DNA of 64,000 bases from Prostheceraeus crozeri (GCA_907163375.1 CAJQUW010014359.1:434001-498000), one strand, 5' to 3'; counted from the first letter of the stretch, positions 42,229 to 54,620 are shown. Notes: generated from the letters alone by a model not told the origin. A program made the numbers and translations.

Positions 42229-44321
42229 CAGGGCCCGCGGAACAATTTTTCACGAGGGGGGGGGGCATAAGATTTGTACAATACTTCATCTCAATAAGAT
42301 TGTATAGACATAAAAGATTCTGTTTATTAACAGTTTTCGCAATCACAATGTAAGCATTATTGATCTAAATCAGTATATTTATTTATTTTCTCTTTTTTTC
42401 TATCTATTTTATTATTTGATTTATGGTCATAGTGCAAAGTATAATCATGAAAGCTACTCATAAATCACAGACTTCGATAGAGGTTGAAGATGTATAAAAT
42501 TTGACGAATTGATAGACAAAATCTGTTGATCAAAGTGAACATCTTTCATGTGAAATATAACTAGTAACAATGCTCTGTTAGAAGTAATATAGTTGTATCA
42601 CATGTCTAATTGAAATTACTGCAGTTCATTGATCATCTTAAAAAAATCAATTCATTGCATAAATTTTAGTGATATCTTACTTCTCTGCTACACAATTATG
42701 CTTTATTTCCATGTTAAATGAAATGAAAGAAAAAGCAAGCAGTCTATTCAAAATTTCAATAACAAGTGCCTATAAGGGCTTTCAATATAATCTCATACTG
42801 ATCGTGATTATTATAAACAAGTGCTTGTATAACATTATATTTCGCACGGAAGAAATCATACGCGCTTGGAAGAGAACACTTTTCGTCGTTCATCTGTCTT
42901 GGAAATGAAATTGTCACATAAGTCATTCGTGTCGATGTTGTCGAGAAATGTCTTGTGAATATTGCACACTGCCAAAGCGGTAAGACGTTCCTGTCCCATG
43001 CTCCTTCTTTGCCAATCAGTCTTCGAAGGGTGCTGAACGTTCTTTCAGCACTAGCCACAGAAACAACAAATGTTAATAAGAGTTTTGCTAACCGAGTCAC
43101 CTCCGGAAAGAACAGCAGTGATGTCTCAGGACTTGATCTTAGCATCGCTAGGAATTCATCGAACGACGTCGGATTGAACTTGGTCTGCTTTGCCAGTTGG
43201 CAAAGTCTTCAGTTCATGTTGAAGGGCATCATCGTCGACTGTTGGGAAATACTCGCTTATCCCTGCTTTTTCTATTTCTCGCGCATTCTTTTCCACCTTG
43301 CATACATTGACTAAACTAAAACATTATGCATAGACATAACTAAAACGTTGTGCCACATTGAAATTTAGCTACATTTTTTATGCCGCAACTTGCACATCGA
43401 ATTGACATTCTTGCAAGGAGCATCTAGGTGTCTTCGAAAGCGTAAACTTTTGACTAATTATTTCAACATATTTAATCCTACCCTAAAGCTACCCACAAGA
43501 TGAGACGTGCCACCATCTCATGATCGGAGCTGCTGGGGCCGAGGTCTCTCACGTCGAAGTTAGTCGTAACTGCTTCCAGGAACGACATAGCGCCTGGGCT
43601 TCTGGAGCCGCTGAGGGGGTTACCCTATACCGCATTGTACCACCGATCTTGAGTGTGAAAACATCAATTTCATCATTTCATGCTGAATTTTATTTACCGT
43701 GAATTCAAGTCAAAGTGCAGAAAATCCGCTAAGCGTTTAACAAAATTTATATGTGCACGACACGATAGAAGTCAACTATGGTCTATCCTTTGATACATAC
43801 GTTATCCACCAACATTTAGGATATCTTGAGAGCGAATAGAATAGCGAGCACATGTTGTAAGCATTCCAATTGGTAAGCCACTTCACATGTGGGTGGACGG
43901 TCCATGGGTCGCACGGATTTGAAAGCACTTTGTCGACTTTCTTGCGTCAGAACTCGCAGAGTTGATGAGGAGAACATCTAATTCAAGTGCATAAAGTTGA
44001 ATATGTAATATCTCAGCAGTTGCCGGCAGCCAAAGCTGCAGTATCATAAATAAACACTTTGCGGAGGTGGTAACAATCCTTGGTTTCACATGTTTATGTG
44101 TTGATTAGCTTTCTGTCAGTGATGTAAGCGGAAATAATGCAGCGCGATAGAGGCCGTTTCATTTCTCGACTTTGTACTTAATAAAGAATTAGATTGCAAA
44201 TTATCATCAAAATGAATATTTTAACAGCTCAAATTTGAGGGGGGGCCAAACACACGTGGACCCGGCAAATTTTTCGAGGGGAGGCCAGGCCTCCCCTGGC
44301 CCCCCACTTCCGCGGCCCATG
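42229..44321 (-). mobile_element. hAT element with broken transposase, 2.1 kb
   Basis: The left end is CAGGGCCCGCGGAACAATTT. The right end read inward is CATGGGCCGCGGAAGTGGGG, both followed by G-runs. It is flanked by CTCCTGTG (42221-42228) and CTCCTGTC (44322-44329), an 8-bp duplication with one mismatch. It contains a minus-strand hAT transposase remnant. Most of the transposase is missing or decayed. Confidence 0.8.
42840..43290 (-). pseudogene. hAT transposase remnant, C-terminal dimerisation domain
   Basis: The minus strand encodes FFPEVTRLAKLLLTFVVSVA followed by SAERTFSTLRRL, the hallmark of the hAT C-terminal dimerisation domain as seen in ZMYM1/TTF-type hAT proteins. A frame change follows, and the expected continuation MGQERLTALAVCNIHKTFLD is found in another frame (about 43000-42920), then NDLCDNFISKTDERR. 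Upstream (about 43270-43150) decayed sequence (YFPTVDDDALQHELKTLP) belongs to the same domain region. At least one frameshift, and the catalytic core is not visible. Confidence 0.8.
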
Positions 44322-44329
44322 CTCCTGTC

Positions 44330-44735
44330 TCCTAGCTTGGATGCCCACCACTGGCTTAGAACTATAGCTACACAGTGCGATCGGTCCGGGCCGGATAAAT
44401 AAATTGCGAAATTGATCCATTCCAATTTAGACTAACATGGCTAGGTATGGCCATCAGATGTGGATTTTGAACATTATAGAGTTTGTTACAGCTTAAGAAG
44501 ATCTTCATAAGATTCAGCAATTAATCGACCACAATCCAGTTATACCATACGCATCACACATGGCAAACAGATATTCTCAATTCATTTTACTTCGGTAAAA
44601 TCCTACAGGTATTCCATTGTCATGCGTATCTTTCATTGTATTGCGACTCATCTGTGTACTCGGAGATTTGGAGTGATTTCTCCTAGGAAAATGACTCTTT
44701 CTACGCTTTTTCTCTCTTCCTTTTCTGGTCTTCCC
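44330..44735. other. No gene recognised
   Basis: A transition from hAT flank into the CpG-rich region. The frame from 44622 upstream of 45021 is probably 5' UTR read by chance. Confidence 0.35.
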
Positions 44736-45150
44736 AGACTGCTACCCAGTTGGTTGAACGTCACGCCACTGTATCCCAAACCGTGTGTCATGCGTGTGTG
44801 TCTGCGCGCTGCGATAACGCGCGCTTGTTCTCCCTTCTGTCCCAATCTCTCCGAAGACGATCCTCTCTATCTGCCAGTCTCCCTTCTTCCCAAACGTCGC
44901 ACAACTTTACCGGCATGCCTGTACGGGCCGGAGTGTACCTCAGGAAAAGGCGGGATTGCTGGGGGGCAGCGCATCGACAGGCACGCCGTCACATCTGCTC
45001 TCGACGCGTCCAGCTTCGTCATGGGCTGTGAGATGTCTCGTTTGTGTAACCTTCGGATTGCTCTTGACAACGGTCTTGCCGTGTATCAGCCGCGTGATTT
45101 GGTGGTTGGGACGGTGATCGCTGAAGTTACCGACGACTTAGTTGTTCATT
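44736..45150 (+). promoter_or_regulatory. CpG-rich promoter/5' UTR of the arrestin-like gene
   Basis: This 400-base stretch is far richer in G+C and CpG than its surroundings (for example CTGCGCGCTGCGATAACGCG). It ends at the donor site of the first coding exon, as expected for a CpG-type promoter and 5' UTR. No TATA box was noted. Confidence 0.45.
45021..45150 (+). CDS. First coding exon of an arrestin-domain-containing protein (ARRDC-like)
   Basis: From ATG at 45021 the peptide is MGCEMSRLCNLRIALDNGLA and continues VYQPRDLVVGTVIAEVTDDL, then VVHC at the splice site T|GTGAGT (45151). The pattern F/L-x-I-x-L-D-N-x-x-x-V-Y-x-P-x-D-x-V-x-G-x-V is the first two strands of the arrestin N domain as found in ARRDC/alpha-arrestin proteins. 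These recruit ubiquitin ligases to membrane cargo at endosomes and the plasma membrane. The internal Met at 45033 is an alternative start. I found no further exon in the remaining 19 kb, so the gene may have a very long first intron filled with transposons. It could also be an orphan exon. Confidence 0.55.
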
Positions 45151-47654
45151 GTGAGTATAAGTGGAGAAATAGGCCGGTTTTTGCATTTGTGGCTTTTAAA
45201 ATCTAAAATTGCACAAAATTACAAATTGACCACATTCTTTAATACCACTAAATCTCATTTGCGTCACCCATCCATGCTCTGATTGGAATCTGTAGACAGA
45301 ATTCTCACGCTATGTAAGCATCCTTCACTCTCCGAATAGTAGCCGTGGCTACTATTAAAATGTCCTATAGAGCCATGCCAATTTTGCAGAATATTAGGAG
45401 TTCTATTTTAGTACACACAATATTTATCGATGTTGAAGCTTATTATTGCAGCTATCGATTTCAAGAAAAATTAATCTTTTTTATTTCAACAACATCTGTA
45501 ATTTGCATTTCTATGGCCATGTCTGATTAATATGAGTATTATTGAATGTCTTTATCAGAGTGCTTGCCTGCCTGATCGTTATCTATTCATTGCAATTTGC
45601 GTCTAGCTCAATTCAATTTTATTCAATAGCTATTTCAATTTGGAAAAAATCAAGAAAACAGCCATCTGTCATCAACTTGTACATTTTTATTTGCTTGTCT
45701 TCACACCAGTGAATGAATGCCACGTACACCTTATCCACCCTACGGGGTGATGTTGTCATTATTCATGTTTTCACATCTCCGCATATTTTTACAGTGCAAA
45801 CTTGACATCGAATGTAATTTTTCGAGAAAAATTTCATATGCGTGCAATAATCCTTTAACATTAGTCTGAGTAACATTTAACTGATTTAGTCGATGTGGCA
45901 ATGAACACGTGGTTTTGATAAGATGAAATTCACTGCAAAATCGAAGCCTTATTTGAAAGATTAATTGAAGCAAAGGCATTCGGCAATAACTCATCAAAAA
46001 GTGGTAGAAGCAGAAAACGTCACAAGCTATTTATTCATGATTATATTCAACTGTGCCTACTCAGCGTTGGAACCGGCCGCCGACCCGTCAAATTTTGAAG
46101 ACCGGCTGGCCGGCTTAACATTACGCCAGCCGGTCGATTAATTTAACGAGACCCTTGTCGACCGTTGACGACATTCAGTCTAGAATAATTTGCTTAGTCA
46201 ATCATTACAACATTAAGTTATGTGAATGAAACATAATTTGAGAGCATCTACCACCGGTACACCAGATACAGTCTACACGTATGTTTTGTGACATGAATAT
46301 TGCAAACTGCTATTTAAACAGTTGAAAAATGATTGCTGGCAACTTATATGTGAACATGGTTCAAACCCTGCTTTATCAATTAGGTAGTTTCAAGAATCCT
46401 ATATTCCAACCTGTATGAATTTTGGAAGCATTGTGTATTCCTCAGCCTATCAATTGAAAAATTATTCCAGATCCTGAATAATTTCACTTCATGGGTTAGT
46501 TTATATAACACATGGAACTTAGAGATGCAATGAGTAATGGATTTTAATGCAACCAAGGGCCTATCACCCGAACATTTGACAGTAAATTGTGGACAATAAG
46601 ATAAGTTAACGGCACGTGATGAATTTTGATTGACGTTGTACAGGGATTGACACTCACTGAAATAAAGAAATTGATGACAACTCTGTCGAGCTCATTGTTC
46701 CAGACTCTTATACGTCAGCTAATGGTCGTCAATGTAAACTCAAAAGATCTGAATTTAAACTGTAGTGGAGAGAGTTCGCAATTGGCGCCGCAAATCACTA
46801 GAATTCCCTCACAAGTAAGGAAGTAAACCAATCACTTTAAATCACGTCTGTATGTCGCAGACAAAGCATTTGGTAACATCAGCACTCAGTCAGTGATCAA
46901 ATTGTTCATCTCAGAACTTTTATAGCTAGAAAATCTTATATTATATAATGGAACTTAGAATTTGTTGACCGCTTAAAGCTTTATTATGGAGGCGGTATGT
47001 AGATATATTATATGTAGACTACGCATATATTACGAGTATTATTGTATCAATTTTATTATCATATCAATGCCCGTTTGTGTCATTATTTGAATTGTCTGTC
47101 TTCAATTTGCTTGCGCTTGATTGACCTTGAAATGTAGCTAACATCATCATGAATTGTAAAGTGTGCCTACAACTCATTAGACTAGTAAGTATATAAATCA
47201 CTACGCATTACTACTCAAAGTTATCAAAGTGCGAATAATTGCATCGTATAATATTGTATTGCAATAGGCAACTCTCACTCATCCGGAGTACCGGTAGGCC
47301 TACCATTTGTGCATTTCATGTATTCTATGTGGAAATTCAATAAAGTCTACTGAACCTAATAATCTCTGACGATCAAAGCCTTAATCAACCGGTGCAGAGA
47401 CACCATCCACCGTCCCATCCCCGACCGGCCGGTTTTTAATACGCAGGAGAGCTCATGGCATTACATGCGAGGTACTATAGTCGAAGTTTAGTATTTACCT
47501 ACTTTATTATCAAACTTTATTTTAGTCAATCGCCAGAATATTTATGAATTACTGCTCTCACAATGGATACAGTTCAGTACATAGTTTATTACTGAATGCG
47601 TCATAAAATAAGTTGGATGTAGTGAAAAGACTAAATAGAACGTACAAAATGTTT
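45151..47654. other. No gene; CCGGCC-rich fragments
   Basis: Probably intron or intergenic. CAGCGTTGGAACCGGCC at 46062 and GACCGGCCGGTTTTTAATACGC ending near 47450 look like decayed inverted ends, but no target duplication was seen. A TGTACATGTACATTG palindromic run lies right of this region, near 47830. Confidence 0.35.
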
Positions 47655-48022
47655 TTAAGCCGACTTTGTACAATGAGGTCATTTTGACTCATTATTTTTT
47701 TCCAGCATTAAAATTCGATTATTTTAATTTAATTAGACCAGGAATTTTTCTGAATCATGCTGTATTCAAGAAATTCTCAATTACTTTATGTTCATGTAGT
47801 TTGAAGATTCATCACTTGAAATAGGGCCTACATGTACATTGTACATGTACATTTGGTATAGAATATCAGTACATCTAAAATAATGATGGAATAAATTTCC
47901 CTTTTGCAAAATAAAAAATCGATTGTTCCAAGAATGTTATTATAATTATAAAAATATTTCATTATACTCTGGTTTTAGAATACGGGATCATACATATATT
48001 CTTCATGTAGTATTTAAACTTG

Positions 48023-49201
48023 TCAATCAGAAACACAATTTGAGCAGAGATGAATCGTGCGAGAGACGTGCTTTCCACAAACCCATTTTTGGCAAATGTC
48101 ACACTTGTTCGATGTTCTGTTTCGATTTGAGGAGTCACACATTTGGCAGTTTGCTCTTTTGCACGAATCTCGCCGTTGAAAGTTGTCACGATCTACCGCA
48201 CACAACGCATGGCGAACTGCAGGGTGTAAAGAGGAAGCTTCAGCGCGTTCTTGTTGGTGCCTTGAGATCAACTTTTTGCACAATTCGTAAATGAATTGGA
48301 CTCGCGTTTTTGGTTCAGAGCTGATATCACGTCATAAAATGAAAGCATTTAAAGCCGCAATGTCCAAGATATTGCAAAACACTCCAAGAGGCCACCGTCT
48401 CGACGCCATTTTGGTCGTGAAGTGACGCAACATTTGACCTACCGTGTCCACGCCTCCTTTGAATTTATTATAGTCCAAGATGATGTGAGGCTTTCTTTTC
48501 GGTGATTGGTCGACTGTATCACGAAAATTGTTCGAAGACAAGAGAACAACCACTTTCTTCCTTTTAGCAACGTAACTCACCAACACGGCATCCTTGTTTT
48601 CATGAAAAGCAAACAAGGACGAATAGAGAGGACGATCACCTTGAGTTAGTTCTTTTGGTATTTCCGTTCGATGCGATCTGATAATCCCCAAAAGCGTCAT
48701 ACCTCTAGCACGCAAAGTGCGAGCCAGTTTGAGAGATGTAAAAAAGTTGTCAGTAACCACCGTGCATCCCCTATTTCTGTAATCTTCGGTTAGTTTGAGA
48801 ACCACCGACTCACCAAGAGAGCCTTCCCTCACCTCATTCTCTTTTCCGAGATATGGATTCACAGAAAGTACGAAATGTGTGGAGGAATCGGCAGCAATCC
48901 AGAATTTTATTCCAAATTTTGAAGGTTTCTGCGGCATATATGGCAAGAATGAGCATCTGTTTCTTGATGGGAAGAGTTGTTCGTCAACCGTTATGCATTC
49001 ATGAGGCCAATAAAGGAGCGCTATGGCATCTTGAAAGAGAGTAAACACTTCCCTCACAGAGGCGAACTTGTCATTTCTGTAGCGTGCGTTCCGGGTAGAT
49101 TTATCATCGAAGCGTAAACCTCGCAAAATTGTCTTGAAGCGTTGAAATCCGTTGAAGCGTTGAAACGACACAAACGTCAGTGATACGTAGACAATGACCA
49201 T
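48023..49201 (-). pseudogene. piggyBac transposase (PGBD4-like), N-terminus lost, one in-frame stop
   Basis: Frame 49201-48332 (289 codons) has the DDE core: RFKTILRGLRFDDKSTRNAR, then CITVDEQLFPSRNRC (first Asp), VVTDNFFTSLKLA (second Asp) and DYNKFKGGVDTVGQM (third Asp). A TGA follows NAFIL. The same frame then continues through VQFIYELCKKLISRH to the C-terminal Cys-rich zinc-binding domain (CQMCDSSNRNRTSNKCDICQ, then VCGKHVSRTIHLCSNC). The usual ~200-residue N-terminal region is not found upstream, where a Tc1 element begins 19 bases away. The start MVIVYV is not the original one. The repeated FQRFNGFQRF suggests a small internal duplication. Confidence 0.85.
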
Positions 49202-49219
49202 GCCACTAACCTGTAAATA

Positions 49220-50540
49220 CAGATTGTTTCATAAAAAATGGATCACTCTTAAAAATCGCCTTAACTTCAACTTTGTCTAACTCCGCCAAACTTGAACGAA
49301 TTTCTCTGAAATTTGGAAGATATGTCAGTTGTGCTTACTAATATCATTGTTGGAAGTTTCAAGCATGAATATTGAGTTGTTTTCCTGTCATAGATAAAAA
49401 AGTAGTAGATAATTTGATCTTCATTTAGCAATGTTACACAAAATCATACCTCACTCTTATAAAATTACATTTGTTTCCTTTGTTATGTAATATGTTGTTC
49501 TACAAGTCAAAAGGTATGAAGCAAAACAAAAATAAAGAAAATCGGTCAATCAGAGCCAGTATAGCACCATTATTCATCAACAATAATGTAACTGCTGCAT
49601 GTGATTAACTGGACTTCATGTTCCATAGCTTCCTGACTTCGTTGCGCTGGTGTTGGCAGCACTCCTGATTGCTTTCAGCTAGAAATCTATCTCTTACCGG
49701 TTGAAAACAATACAAAGCACAAATGAACAATAACGAGATCGCATTCACAAAAGGCAATTCACAAAAGAGGGCTCTGGCCGTCCACGCAAAACATCCAAAC
49801 GTAGAGACCGCCTAATTTTGAGATTTGTTAAAGTTGATCCAAGTCTCTCGTTAACTGAGATGGCTGCACTAGACTTTTATACTAGACTAGACATTTACAT
49901 CGTCCCCGGGTACAAGGTGGTGCGACTCTACTGATTTGGGCTGGCATTTGGACCAATGGCCGCTCTGAACTTCACATACAGCAAGGAACCATGAATTCTG
50001 AACGCTATGTGAATGTTTTACGAATGAACATTGGCCAAATGACAGATCAACTTGGTGATCCATCGACTTGGTTATTTATGGATGATAATGCTACGTGTCA
50101 GAGGAGTAGTAGAATCAACTTATGCAAGTCTCAATTAGGGCTTAGGACATTATCTTGGCCAGCTCGTTCTCCTGATCTGAATCCCATAGAAAATGTATGG
50201 AGTATTCTAAAACGTAACGTTCGTCGTTCACTGCTACCTACAGATGGCGTATCACAACTTACGTCACTGTTAAAAAGAGAGTGGAGAAAGCTAGATCAGT
50301 CAAAAATCAACGATATCATCGAATCAATGCCTAGACGAATTGGTAATGTCATTGACAATAAGGGTAGGGCTACAAAATATCATCTTCTTAAGAACCGTTA
50401 CTGCATCATAGCTTATCAGATTATATAAGGACATTTAAATATATTAGGGACATGAAATAACATGAAAAATGCTTTCTGTATCATACTTATGTTTTATTTA
50501 GTCAAATTTTGGGATGATCCACTTTTTATGAAAAGGACTG
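49220..50540 (+). mobile_element. Tc1-like element, internally deleted, nested in piggyBac
   Basis: The left end CAGATTGTTTCATAAAAAAT and right end read inward CAGTCCTTTTCATAAAAAGT form inverted repeats (AATGGATCA / AGTGGATCA follow). It is flanked by TA (49218-49219 and 50541-50542). The first half of the transposase is missing or unreadable. Confidence 0.85.
49991..50428 (+). pseudogene. Tc1 transposase, C-terminal half
   Basis: A 145-codon frame from MNSERYVNVLRMNIGQMTDQ through WLFMDDNATCQ (second catalytic Asp region) and LSWPARSPDLNPIENVWSIL, which carries the third catalytic residue, Glu in NPIENVW, as in DD34E Tc1. The tail is RNVRRSLLPTD...KREWRKLDQSKINDIIESMP. The HTH region and the first Asp are not in frame. 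49740-49990 shows decayed pieces (GRPRKTSK-like near 49780). Confidence 0.85.
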
Positions 50541-51200
50541 TACATACTTCTTCCTTGCTGACAAAATACACTTCTGAGCGTCAGTCTGTTTATATCCATC
50601 ACACAAGACAATATAGCTATACCAGTATGCAAATCTAGAAATTTACTTGTAACTTGCAATAGAAAGTTTGTTCTTGTGTCATTCTTACCTATAATAATGT
50701 AAAAAGTTTGTGCTTTTTGTGTTAGAAGCTGACGATGAAGTTCGTGTTAAGTGTTCGTGTCGTGTTGAGGCTAAATTTCCGAAGAACGCACACATCTAAT
50801 CTACAGATATTCGAAAACAGGCAGGTGAATCGTGCCTCCAAGGTTGACTGTCATCCAATCAGCGCCAGTCATCCAATCAGTGCTTAGGGACATAGAATAA
50901 TGCATAGATATCTTATTTTTTCAGTCTAGGCTGGGCATCAGCTGATTTTCAATGAAATTTTGAATGTAAAATTAGAAAATGTTAGCTTGAGTCAAAATGA
51001 CCTCATTGTCCAAAGTAAGTAAACTTTCTGGAATTCCTTTCACAGATGATATTGGGAGCTTAAAATTTTATCATTTATAATTGAGAGCACATCATGAAAT
51101 GTCAGTGAGTTTCATATGAAAAAAATGAGGATTTGTTGTTCTGTAGACATTTGAATTCCCAAATGAGTCTAAATGACCTCATTGTATGTTCTAGGGTTAA

Positions 51201-52755
51201 TAAAGTAGACATTAGGTCAAACAAAGTTAAGGTTTAGTGCTTCTCAGCATTAATCACAACATTGAGACTTTCTTTAATGTGATTATGTGCTTATAACAGT
51301 CGACTTAACAGGAAAAAAGCCAGCTTTAGACTGAAATGTTTTGCCAAAAATTTTAGGACCATTATGTAACTGTCAAGCATAGCAGGTTTTACCCTCATGT
51401 TCCCGGAGTTTTGCTGTATTCATTTATTGTATGTACTATGTATTTATGTATTCATTTGTTAGTCATTTATGCCTCTCCAAACGTGCTGTGGTTCTCAGGA
51501 GCTAGTTTTGCGCATAGCATCACTATACTAAGTGTCGCTTTCGAACAAATTTCGAAAGCTTTAATAAACTCAAGGCGTGATCCTGTTTCGTTAAATAAAC
51601 ATTTGGTCGAGTAATTACATTGTTTATGTAAATGCTACAAACACATAAACAGTTCTTAATTGAGAGGAGGGTTGTTTATTTTTTCTGTAGGACCGGCGAA
51701 TCTCGAAAATCAGGATCGTTTTCAACTGTGGTTCGAATCCGCTGAACTTTCCTTCGTAAACTTAAATGCCTATACTACGTTATTTCATCGGTATAGTTTT
51801 TGATAATTTCCGCTCTTTCAATAGTGGCTCCACAATGATTAATCAATAAAAAAAGTCTTTGATCCAACACTTTGCTTCATTTATCAATTTTTAAATAAAT
51901 ATCAAACAAAGTACTTAATAACATAGCTATTGAAATCCATCACAGAAGAATAATTGCCAATGAGATAGGGATGGGAATTCAAATCATCAATCTCTGGTTC
52001 AGAGAAGTTCTCATGAGTTTTAGGCGCACCGAGTTTAGAAAGTGTTTCAGATCGTGACCACAAGTCTTCGAACTCACGAGACTGAAAAATTTTGAAAAGT
52101 TTAACTGAATAAGGGAATCAGAAATGTTGATATCCTAAATCAGATCGAATACACAGTATTCTGATTGTAGAGAAGGGAAAGAGAAAGGATCGGAGTTATT
52201 GTTCGTGTATGGAGTGATGTGAGGACAAATTCAAGATGCAATGTTGGATGCGACGTCAATCATGAGAATGTCTCAGGATGATGGGATATTTCAGTCACGT
52301 GATACATATTCTAAGCGTGGGCAGACAGAGACATTATAAGGATTCAAAAGTTCTACCTGATAGATCCATAGATTAAGGCAGATTCATTGAGCATGATGAA
52401 ATTTTAAGTCAAGAAGTAATCAAATAGTCCATCAGCAGGTATAGTATGGTTGCTTTTCGAATTATGAAGTAGGCTTACCGACGGCGACAACTATACATGT
52501 ACGTACGTTTTATTATCTGTTGAATGAATGAGGCACGAATCTTAGTTAGTGGAGACATATAGTTCCAAGGCCATGATGCAAAACTACAGATGAGAAAATT
52601 TTAAAAGCAGTCATCTAAAAGTAGCTTTTAAAAAAAGTAAAGTAGACTTTTTGAAAGGAGTTAATGATACAGAAGACTCACAAGGCGGAAAATCGTTCCA
52701 TGATTGAGGGTTGCAGACGGTGAATCGTCATGGATGTAGACCATGATTAGAATGC
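51201..52755. other. No gene recognised
   Basis: A 67-codon frame at 51411 has a hydrophobic start but no other support. The part from 52450 to 52755 may be further decayed sequence of the LINE fragment that follows. Confidence 0.35.
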
Positions 52756-52962
52756 AGTGGTCAATCCTATCTGAATATCAGATGTGACTTCACTCATGCA
52801 CAGTATGAATGAAATCGGCCCAAGTCTGGACCCCTGAGGTACACCAATTGACACATGAAAAGACTGTGAGGTGGCATCACGAAATTTAAAACAAAGGTAG
52901 TGATTTTTCACGTAAGATTGAAACCAGTGATGGACAGTTTCACAAAGTCTAATGCCAATGAT
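52756..52962 (-). pseudogene. LINE reverse transcriptase fragment
   Basis: The minus strand encodes CETVHHWFQSYVKNHYLCFK and then FHVSIGVPQGSRLGPISFIL, the RT motif WF.SYL.N....V followed by GVPQGS.LGP of CR1/Jockey-type LINEs. The next motif (YADD) is not recognisable. A short, old fragment. Confidence 0.7.
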
Positions 52963-53189
52963 AGCCGTTTGAGCAGAATGTATTACTGTATGTAGTATTA
53001 GTTACCTCCTTAAGTATATAATCGGCAATGATATATTTCATGTCTAAGAAGCAGCATTTCGCATAATTCATTGTGTTGATGAAGCATTGCATTCATTAGT
53101 TATATGAAATATTATATAAATCCTCTTTCCTGGATAACCGCGCAAGCAAGTCTACTCTTTTCCATATCTTCGCCCAGGAAAAGGTGCTT

Positions 53190-54620
53190 TCAGCCATCTT
53201 ACATCTTCCGAACAAACATTCATCAACAGACTGCTTACACATAGGCTGATGTACTCGCTCCATTCCTCATCCATCTGATGCAATCATCTCAGAGGTTGCA
53301 TTTCCAATCCGCTGGAAACTTGCTCAAGTGACACCAATTTCGAAGAAGGACTGAAGTGATCTTACTGACACTAGCTCCAGTCGCCCAATTTCCAATTCCC
53401 CAACGATATCTCAATTGCTTGAAAGGACTACTGCCAAGCGTGAGGACCTACCTTAATGCCCACAGTCCGTTACCACGCACTCAATCTGCTTGCAGTCCCT
53501 ACCATTTCACCGAAGCTGCGGCTCTTCATCTGCTCTCCGACATCCTGAGCTCTCTCGACAAATGAAACATTTCTCTCCTTGTTTCCCAGGATCTATCCTC
53601 AGCATCCGACAGCATTCATCACCCAGCACTCCTCCAAAGACTTAACACGACTTTCGGTTTCAGTGACACATCACTGAAGTGGTTTCACTCCTTCTTGACT
53701 GGTCGCACCCAATCTGCCGTCTCAGGTGGACATGGCTCACAAGCTGTTTAAGTGATCTCCGGGGTTCCTCAAGGCCCAGTACGCGGTCCCCTGACCCCTC
53801 CTTTTTCTCCCTCTACATATCCGACCTCTCCCGCTCCAACGAACAAATTGATCTCATTGTTTATCTGTTTGCTGATGACATTCAAGCTTGCGGTTCCTCC
53901 CGCTCACATCAAACTGACGAGTTGAGTAGACAAATTTCTTCCTGTCTCCATCTCTATGATGTGAACGTCTGGCTGAAGAGCAATCACCTACAGCTGAACG
54001 CGTCGAAGTCAAATGTGATATGGTTCTCGTCGTTTAAAGGGAAGGATCTCCCATTTGCCCCTGTATCCATCTGTGTCCATCCATCAACTCCTGTCTTCTC
54101 TCTGCGCCTCCTCGGTGTTATCTTTGATGACCCTCCTGACCTGCAACAGTCACATGTCTCGAACTATATCCACCTGCTTCGGAGTTCTGCGTCAAATAAG
54201 ATCAATTCGAAGATCTATCTCTCGTTCCCTCACTATCAAGCTTATTGTGTCACTGTTTTTTAGCAGACTCGACTATTGCATCGCTTCCTTGGCGGGCATA
54301 CATTAGTCTACGCTGGGACGCTTACAGAATGTAATCCATGTCGCTGCCGTCTGGTAGATTCTCTGTCACGTTACTACGACATCTCACCCTCACTAAAAGT
54401 ACTTCGTTGGCTCCCTATTGAAGATCGCATTCAGTGCAGACTTCCCTCTCTAGTTATCTGTGCCTTCATAACCGTGCTTCCTCGTACCTCGCTGATCGCC
54501 TTGACTTCGCATTCAACTCCTTCACACATCCACTCGCCCCCGCTCCTCCTTCTCACTGAAACTCATCTCACCTATATCCCGTGGCCGCACTCTTGTTTAC
54601 TATCATTTTCGATTACATTC
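53190..54620 (+). pseudogene. CR1/L2-type LINE remnant (RT domain), many frameshifts
   Basis: Pieces in order on the plus strand: PISNSPTISQ-like palm entry near 53380, LPRTQSACSPYHFTEAAALHLLSD (fingers; 53455-53560), LLVSQDLSSASDSIHH (53575-53620), LKWFHSFLTGRTQSAVSGG (53675-53735), ISGVPQGPVRGP (53755-53790), SLYISDLSRSNE and LIVYLFADDIQACGSSRSHQ (catalytic FADD, about 53860-53890), then WLKSNHLQLNASKSNVIWFS. The C-terminal thumb region is scattered over three frames to about 54620. It is 5'-truncated with several stops and frameshifts, so dead. Confidence 0.8.

Larger units (their letters stand above)
47659..51196 (-). mobile_element. piggyBac element interrupted by a Tc1 element
   Basis: Flanked by TTAA (47655-47658 and 51197-51200). 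The right end read inward is CCCTAGAACATACAATGAGG and the left end GCCGACTTTGTACAATGAGG; both continue into TCATTT-GACTCATT. A further inverted copy (GAGTCAAAATGACCTCATTG) lies inside, near 50993. It contains a minus-strand piggyBac transposase and, at 49220-50540, a nested Tc1 element. Without the Tc1 it would be about 2.2 kb. The transposase has lost its N-terminal part and carries an in-frame stop. Confidence 0.85.

Noticed and set aside
44622-45020. 194-codon frame extending upstream of the arrestin-like start
   Set aside because: Low-complexity Pro/Arg/Ser peptide from a CpG-rich 5' UTR. Arrestin similarity begins only at the ATG at 45021.
46054-46383. hAT MITE between CAGCGTTGG (46062) and CAAACCCTG (46370)
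   Set aside because: The ends match loosely, but the flanking 8-mers (TGCCTACT and CTTTATCA) do not, so the borders are unsupported.
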